Of a stretch of DNA of 64,000 nucleotides, positions 56,601-64,000 are shown one piece after another. The DNA lies in NCBI GenBank assembly GCA_021229015.1, contig CM037785.1, positions 36,887,850 through 36,951,849 of the forward strand, written 5' to 3'. The stretch is from Solen grandis. Its lineage: Eukaryota > Mollusca > Bivalvia > Adapedonta > Solenidae. The notes under the pieces are model-generated. The model was not told the origin of the DNA and did no database searches. It saw only the letters and a program-made list of their open reading frames with translations. Made by a program: the position numbers and the translations under genes. The first letter of the stretch is position 1, and each line of letters begins with the position of its first letter.

Positions 56601-59600
56601 GGGATAAACCAGCGCCCTTCCCCCTAATTTTTTTTTCAAATGAGTCAATGACCTTTTCTGTAAAGGTAAAAGGAGTAAACTTTGAAGTTTTTTGTGGGTC
56701 ATTTGGGAATTTAAGAGCAAAATGTGCGTTCTGATAAACATTGAAAATTTTGTGTTTCATTTTATTATCATTTGAAAATAATGCAATAATTCAATATCAA
56801 GTTTTTTAATTTTTTGCAAATGAAACCCATGTTCAAAACAAACAGTTTAGGATATAACATATTGCTATCTGTGATATTTAAATTTTTTGTCTTTTTCGTA
56901 ACGCATTTTTTCATTTACAAACAATGGGTTTTTTTACCTCATACTTAGGGTTTTCTTTATGAATTTTTCTGTGAAATGGATTTAAACCCAAACACGATAG
57001 CCCGTCTTTTCTGTGTCAAACTTTTCAGCTATCCATTTTTTCTATCTTTCAACTACGGGTACAAAAATTCTGTTTCTTTTTATCCCCGCCTTATTTCGTT
57101 GAGTAGATCATTTTTATTTCTCCAGACATTCTTGTAATCAACTCCTAGTCCATCTACCCAATCTCTCCCCATATACCCCCTTAAAAAATTTACTTGCCAC
57201 CAACACCATTCACACATGCAACCCCCATTCTGATTGTATCAGTCAGGGCCTTTTTTCCCCTCCCAGAGTCCCTTTTTGTTCAATTTTTGTTTTCCACCCC
57301 TTCTTTAAATAACCTCGAACCTGTTTCCTATAATTCCCCCTGGCAACGTTCCTTCTTAGTAGAGTAAAAAATACCTCCATACGGTTAATTCCATCTCCCC
57401 TAAACAGCAGCCATTGTGGTCCGGAATGCATTTTTTTTCCCCACCTAAAAAAAAAAATGGCCCCCTGCATATATTACAAAGCAAAAATACAAAAGGGGAA
57501 TTAAATATTTCTCTTCTCCATTTTGCCTTTTTTTTTTTACACTTGTTCTCTAAAATAGGGAAGTTGGGAAACCAAATTTTTCGCCCACTCGTTATGTTTT
57601 TTTTCCTTTAATTTGTAACTAGGACTGTGTAATGAGAAAAAGTGTTGAAAGATAAAAAAACTTAGATATTAAATTTGTATGAAAAAAATTCTTTGATCAT
57701 CATCACTCCATCATCCATCAACAACGATCAAAAAAAAATGAATATGAAAAAAAAAAAAAAAATAATAAGACCTAAAAAAAATAACTTTTGAAAAATAGAT
57801 CGGGATGGTTGGACTGTTTTAAGTCTTTCCTCGAAAACTGGGGTCATGTGTTCAATCCCCTCTTACAACATACAAAAATCAAAAAAAGTATACGGTATAT
57901 TTTCTTGTGCTTTGGCCCCACACAAAATGGATTTTCCGGGACGGGGCAATGCCACAAAATGAGTTCCAAAAGTTCCTTTGTTTGGTTTGGCTTGAGAACC
58001 CCCCCTTACCTACGTAATCTTAAATCTTGGGAAAAAAGGGAACCAACAAAAACACACAAAACAAATTTGTGCGTAAGTCCTTCGGGCAGGCCCACTGTTA
58101 GGTGGATCGGTATATGATGCATGAGGATACTAATCCTCTATTTTGGCAGGAAAAATTTGGCAGTTAATTTTCAGTACAAATAAATGATTTGATGAGTATT
58201 AATTCACTAACTTAAACATAAACGAAACACTGATTTTTTTTTTTTTGCAATTTTAAAAGTTGAATCGAGCACAAAATTTTATAAGAAACCCAAAGGGGAA
58301 CCCTGACAAACAAGCATAATAATGGGGGAAGTTAGTTAAAAAAAGATTTTTTTAAGGGAGTTTATGTTCTCTAAAAATAAAACAAGGTCTCCAAGACCCC
58401 CTTTTACTTAGGCAAAGATTTTAAAATTTTGTTAATTTTCGGGATTCCAATAATTTTTTTCAAATTATTCATAGTTAACATAAAAAGGCTTATTGTCGTG
58501 CTCAGGAAAACAAAATATGTCTAATATGTTTTTTTTAAATGAATGTCGCATAAAGGCTTTTCTTTTTTTAACATCGGGCTTAAAAAATGAGCCAAATTTT
58601 TCAGAAAAAATTCTGAATATAAAAAAGTACTGCATAACAACACTGAAATGACTATGCAATTAAATTTACAACTCTATTCTTTTTACAGTGATTTCATCTT
58701 AAATAATCTCACATTAAGGGGTTTTTTTAAAAATTTTTCTCATTGTATTATACAGAAAACCAAAAATGGGTAAGGCTTGCTATAGATCAGTTTGAAGCAT
58801 GGTTGTTTTTATTTCTTTTTAAATCTAAAAGGATAGGGTTTTGATATTTGTGCATTTTGGGTTAAAAAAACAATGAACAAATTAAATCAATAATTACTTT
58901 AAAAAAAAAGATTTTGTTTTCTGTAAACTTGTAAAGAAATAAACAGCTTAAAATCTTTAAATCATTACACTTATTTCTTTATAATTTTGAAGGAATTTTC
59001 AGGGTTTTTTATCTGGATTCATAGAATACTATGGGTTTCATTAAAGAGCCTTTTTTTTTTCATGAAAAAAACACTCTAGAAATAAATTTCCCACAAAACT
59101 AGTGATTTTACAGTACTTCAAATACACCAAGGTTTAAAAAAAAGATCAATCTCAGACAGAAAACAATTTCTGAAAAAGATAGACCATAAACTCAACCCGA
59201 GGTGAAAGGAGTACTAAACAGTAAAAACCGATCACCTGTGATTATTTGCTGGTTAAATTGGCAAATACCGGGTGACTCAATTTATTCCCTGTTGGGAAGG
59301 GGTAACTTTTTTTTGAATTAAAATATTAGGGGAAAAAAAAGTGTGGCCATAAAAGACATTCGGGTCCAGTGGGAAGTTTAAGCAACCAGGATTCTGAAGT
59401 TTTGAAAAAATCCCCACTTGGGTTAGGTATTTTTCAAGACCTTTACAGTACAAGTAAATTTCAAAAAGAAAACAATTATTAAAAAAACAACCTTATCTTT
59501 TTCAACTACTAGTAAAATCTTCGTGAGTTTAGATAAAGATAATCTTCTGGGATGGATTTGCAGAAGTACACGAGGATAGAAGCTAAGACTTTTTTTTGAC

Positions 59601-60925
59601 ACATTGGCAAAGGAGCAACCCAAAAATCAGACAGCCCTGGAAGGAAAACAGGGCTCTCCCTGTTTCCTCATACACTATGTAGCTAGGATTTTTCCAGTTT
59701 CATGAAAAATTTTAAAATTTTATTCTTCAAAAACATTTAAGATTCTTTTCACAGGGTGTGACAGAATATTTATGAGGGTAAAAGGTAAACAACCATGATA
59801 CTGAGAATCTTTCCATCTGATTGGGGCCCCCCTTGTGTGGAACATTGGCTTTTTGAAATTTTTCGTGTAATAGGTAAAAATGAATATTTTCATGTGGGGG
59901 AAAAATTTACTTTTTGAAAAAGGAGGAACTCGCTCAATGATGAAAATTCAGAAAAGAAATTTTCCAGACTGGGATGTAATTCACTTTAAACTTTCAGAAT
60001 AGGGTTTTTGGGGAACTGCTTTTCCTAATGAGAGCACTAACTCTTTACATACTGTAATTTTATGGTACGATTTAGACTATTTAGCGAAGCACTGGAACCT
60101 GGGAGACCCAGTACAAACAATACAACGGGTTTAAAAACCCTGAAAAGGTTAATGCGTAAAATTTAAAAGATTGAAAATTCTTAAGGCCCTATAAAAACGG
60201 GTTATGATGATACTAATAAATGCAAACTCATGGGAAAAGGAAGAGGTTTTTGAAAAAACCCAAAGGGAAAAAAAGTTTAAAACCCAGCATAAAAAACCAA
60301 TTTTTTTGTTAATGAGAGAACTGTCTATATAAACACTTTTGGGTATGAATAAACTGTGATACGATTTGAAACATCTTCTTAATTACTCCCCTTTTTTTAT
60401 GATGGGGAAAAAAAAATTTTTTATTACTGCAAGCTGTCAAATAAACCACTTTCTGTATTTTTCATTAATTTATTTTTCTTTAAAGGTTTAATGAAAAATT
60501 TTGAAATCCGTACTTACAAGGACTGTCATTTCTTTACTATTTTTTTATTTTTTTAAATTGGGTTTTTTGCAAATTGCTGTGGTAGGATAAATTTTGGTGG
60601 GCTAACCAATTCCTCCCATTAAAGGTTGGAAACAGATTTTTATTCAAGTTTTCTGTAAATTTCCCAGAAGACGTATTTTTTTTCAGTAAAAAAAAAGAAA
60701 ACCAAAAGGAACAAGTTTTTTCAAATCCACCAAAATAACAAATATCAGATTTATATGAAAGGACAAATTTTTGAAACCCTTTAGTGTGTTTAGAAAGAAA
60801 TGAAATTGTGACAAAACACTGGAAAATCAAATTTTAAAACGTATTTGGGTCAGAGCTAGGATACCACATCATATTGGAGACATTGAACTATTACAACAAC
60901 ACTGAATTTGTGGTCCCTCATCCGC
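50650..60925. other. homopolymer-inflated DNA, no gene recognised
   Basis: Runs such as GGGG, CCCC, AAAAA and TTTT in almost every line, few frames above 90 codons, and none with a recognisable domain. A poorly corrected consensus is the simplest explanation. A degenerate tRNA-like stretch near 57803-57862 (GGGGTCATGTGTTCAATCCC) may be a SINE. Confidence 0.5.
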
Positions 60926-60929
60926 TTCA

Positions 60930-61330
60930 GGCTACAAAACACTGTACTTCAGGTCAAAAAAAATCCTGACTTCAGGGCTATCATTCACTGTACTTCAGTC
61001 TATCATATCACTGTACTTTAGGTCTACATATCACGTTTTTTTCAGGGCTTTTATATCACTGTATTTTGGGGGCTATTAAAATAATTTGTAAATTTTATGT
61101 CTATTTTAAAATGTTTTGAGTCTTTATATCACGAATTGATTTCCTTATTCACGTTTTTGGGGGTTTATTATTCATTGTTTTTTGAGGTCCCTTTTACACT
61201 GTATTAGGTCCATGAAACAAATGTAGAAGGTCCTTTTTCACTGTATTTGGGTTTCGTTAATCATGTAAGTGAGGTCCATTTTTTTTTTTAAAATTTGAGT
61301 TTTTTTAAATCACTTTATTTGGGGGCCAAA
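60930..61330. repeat. degenerate tandem repeat (ATCACTGTACTTCAGGTC)
   Basis: ATCACTGTACTTCAGGTCTA-like units of about 35-40 bp recur from about 60935 to 61330 with heavy indel noise. Confidence 0.7.
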
Positions 61331-61439
61331 CTAGGTGCCACAATTATTTAACCACAAAGGCTTAAAACAAAATAATTTAAAAGAAAAAAAAAATAAAATA
61401 ACAGGCCCAAGTTTAATTTGTTTTTACTGTGTTTTTCCC

Positions 61440-61900
61440 CAAAACAAAATAAAGGACCCAAGGTCCCATATGGGTTTTCCCCCAGGGCCCCATATGGGCT
61501 ACCCACATGGGACCCTCAAAAGGGAACCTTTTTTTGGCCTGGGGGCCCAAATGGGGAGCCCACCCAAAATCCAATATGGGGCCCCCCAAGGGGCCCAATG
61601 GGCAGCCCACCAAATTTTACATAGGCCCCAATGGGTACCCAATGGGACCCATGTCAAAGTGCAACCTGTTTTGGCCGGGCCCCTATGGGGACCCACCCAA
61701 GACCAATATGGCCCCCCAAGGGGCCCCCATATGGGGAGCCTGCCAGATTTCCCTAGGGCCCCCTATGGGCATCCACATGGGGCCCAAGCGAAAATGCAAC
61801 CTTTTTTGGCCTGGGGCCCATATGGGGGAGTCCACCAAAATCCAATATGGGGCCCCCAAGGGGCCCAAATTGCACCCCATTTTGCATGTAATATGGCTCC
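61440..61900. repeat. GC-rich ~135-bp tandem repeat with CCCATATGGG palindromes
   Basis: CCAATATGG with flanking blocks recurs at 61571, 61703 and 61842 (spacing 132 and 139). Each unit holds CAACCTTTTTTGGCCTGGGG-like, CCAATATGGGGCCCCCAAGG-like and CCCATATGGG/CCCACATGGG palindromic words. The 189-codon frame across it is a repeat by-product. The same words reappear at 63938-64000. Confidence 0.8.
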
Positions 61901-61959
61901 ATAAAAACTGCACGCTGAAGGGCCGCATAGGGAAAACGGACCAAAAGCCCCGAAAATGG

Positions 61960-63935
61960 TTTGCTCCAAAATAAATTTCGAAAAAAAAAAAAGGTCCCTC
62001 AAATACAACAAAAAGTTTATTTTTTTTTCTTTTAAAAAATTAAAATTTAATTTAATCACATGTTGAGAAAAAACAAATTTAAAAGTCATAATTCATTCAA
62101 ATACAATTGAAAAGAATGGATATTTTTTTATTTTTAATTCTATTTAAAATTTAAAATGAAGTTTGATTTCCTAACCATAAAAAATTTCTTATGCAAAAAA
62201 AACAAACACTTTTAAAAGCTTTCTTTTAAAACTGCAATAAAGTCAATAACTTATTATACAAAAATGCATACTATTGTAAAAAGAAAAAACTAGCAAACAA
62301 GATTAGACTAATAAATGCACACAATCACACACATTACAACTATTTCTCGTCTTAAGTTTTTAACCTTAAAGTACTTGAAATATAAGGGACATTGAAAACA
62401 AAATAAAAAGGGTAACTGTAATATGGTTACTTCACATACTGTTTAAAAACTTAAATCAACCATATCAAACGGGGGTGAAAATAAATTTACGACAAGCAGA
62501 CCATTTGTTCACAAGGAACCAAAAAATGTGAAAATAAATTTATATAAAACAAAAAGTTGGGAAGCATGTTTACCAATGTGAAAAAAAAATCGGATTTATT
62601 AAACACAATTTCCCCGCACAACTAAGTCCAATCCCAAAAATGGGTTTGTTTTCAGAAAAGATTCCTTTAAAAACTTGATAAAAGAAAAAAAAAAGTAACT
62701 ATACTTAAATTTAAAGTTTGAGTGTCTGAAAAATAATGGACTGAAATTCAACTATTTAAAACTATATTTTAAAATATCACTAGAACGTCCCTCCAACCAC
62801 CGCCCCCTTTACAGACCCTTACCAGCGCCTATGCGTGGTTTGAAATTTTTAAAAGGGATAAAAATATCTAAGAAAAAAAACCAAACAAAGTTGGGACTGT
62901 TTAAAATTTTCCTTTAAACAAAAAAAAAAAACGATGAGAAAACATTTTTTTTATATTTTTCCACTGAAAATGCATTTTAAAATAAATCAAATGTAGGAGA
63001 TTGTGTTATCACTCAACCCCTTGGTTCATTTAGTCTTAACAATCTTGCTGTAAATGATATAAAAAATGAAAAATTCCAAGGGATTGACTATGACTAAAGT
63101 TCCCCGCAGCAAAAAAAACGTAAAATTCATCCATGATATGCAGTTTTTGGAAATGGGACATCCCCTTCAGTCCATGAAGTTTAGTTTACATCCCCCTCCC
63201 ATTTAAAAACTCCCACAACGTCCCGAGATTTAAAAAAACAGTTGACAGGTATTTTACTACAATTACACAAAGCGTAACATTTTGAATCATCCCTTTTTTT
63301 TAATCAGAGATGTGAAACCTTTAAGACTTCATGATATCGTACAAATTTGAAAAGCAAGGGATACTTTGATCGGAAAACAAGATTTAAACAGGGTTATGAT
63401 ACGAAATAAAAAATACATATAAAATAAACACAGATTTGTTGCAGGATTTGTTATCTTGAGGGAAAACCATGTAAATGTATACCAGAAAATTGCCCATTAT
63501 AGACGTTACAATATTATTAAAAAATACAAAAAAAATGCAAAAAGTAACAATAAATTTTTTCAACTTTTTATCGAAAATTTTTGATCCTTTGGTCCCAAAT
63601 TAAAATTTTTAGTACATAAAAGTGAATTTTTAACTTTGGGCACCCTTTATTTTAACTACCGGACTACAATAACGATAAACAATCGAACTCCTCGCAAAAA
63701 ACTTACAAAACCCCAAACCTAAAATTTAAATCAAATGATTTCAAAAAAACAAAACTTAATTTTTAGAAAGGGGACTTAAACATATTTTAAAATACGTATT
63801 TCACGTTTTAAATAGGGTAATAAGTTGTCTGGGCCCTCCTCTGAAAAAAGCCAAGTAGGTTAAAATCGCTTTTTTTGTTGACCGTTGGTTTAATATTGCG
63901 GTTAACCGGAAATGTAAGTGCGCAGGCAAAACTCA
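61960..63935. other. AT-rich, homopolymer-inflated DNA, no gene
   Basis: Nothing recognised apart from A/T runs. Confidence 0.5.
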
Positions 63936-63937
63936 TA

Positions 63938-64000
63938 ATGGGGCCCAAATGGGTCCCACATATCAAAACCCCAAACAAACCCAATACAGCCCATGTGGGC
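63938..64000. repeat. start of another CCCATATGGG-type repeat
   Basis: GGGGCCCAAATGGGTCCCAC and CCCATGTGGGC match words of the repeat at 61440-61900; runs off the right edge. Confidence 0.6.

Noticed and set aside
61335..61974. 189- and 155-codon frames rich in Gly, Pro, Met and Trp
   Set aside because: They follow the GC-rich tandem repeat, and overlapping frames on both strands are open alike.
1..64000. A novel defence system, CRISPR array, operon or viral genome
   Set aside because: Gene structure is spliced eukaryotic; repeats are satellites, MITEs, SINEs and LINEs, and no viral or prokaryotic gene set is present.

Overview
The window is eukaryotic nuclear DNA from an AT-rich, intron-rich, transposon-dense invertebrate genome, most likely a bivalve mollusc (inference from the protein flavour and from tRNA-derived SINEs with a molluscan-type tail). 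No rRNA, intact tRNA, CRISPR array or prokaryotic operon was seen.

Layout. (1) 1-670, minus strand: first coding exon of a secreted M14 zinc carboxypeptidase of the N/E/D type, running off the left edge. (2) 671-7769: no gene; a hAT-like DNA element with a second element nested in it, a SINE with a clean target duplication, and a 45-bp minisatellite. (3) 7770-24611, plus strand: a complete prolyl 4-hydroxylase alpha-like gene, which I reconstruct as 13 phase-consistent exons encoding 521 residues. It keeps the ER/collagen-hydroxylase architecture, but one iron-ligand histidine is serine and the 2-oxoglutarate-binding lysine is proline, so it is probably a pseudoenzyme. Its introns carry two LINE remnants, MITEs, SINEs and a satellite whose units resemble the splice acceptor they abut. 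(4) 24612-32543: no gene found; a long hairpin, SINE pieces and microsatellites. (5) 32544-37687, minus strand: a fatty-acid-binding protein gene (exons 1-3, TATA box upstream; last exon not found). A second, nearly synonymous copy of its first exon lies at 44839-44908 with no downstream exons of its own visible. (6) 45256-45355: a 100-N scaffold gap. (7) 45356-64000: no recognisable gene; much of it looks like poorly corrected sequence with inflated homopolymers, interrupted by cleaner DNA around 48.6-50.6 kb. It holds a 58-bp tandem array, a GACCTT-rich repeat, an (ATTT)n tract and a GC-rich CCCATATGGG-type tandem repeat.

The three genes do not form an obvious pathway. The carboxypeptidase and the hydroxylase-like gene are divergent neighbours about 7 kb apart and both encode secretory-pathway proteins; the fatty-acid-binding protein is cytosolic. 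The most interesting items are the degenerate prolyl-hydroxylase active site, the duplicated first exon of the fatty-acid-binding protein, and the satellite that meets an exon boundary.
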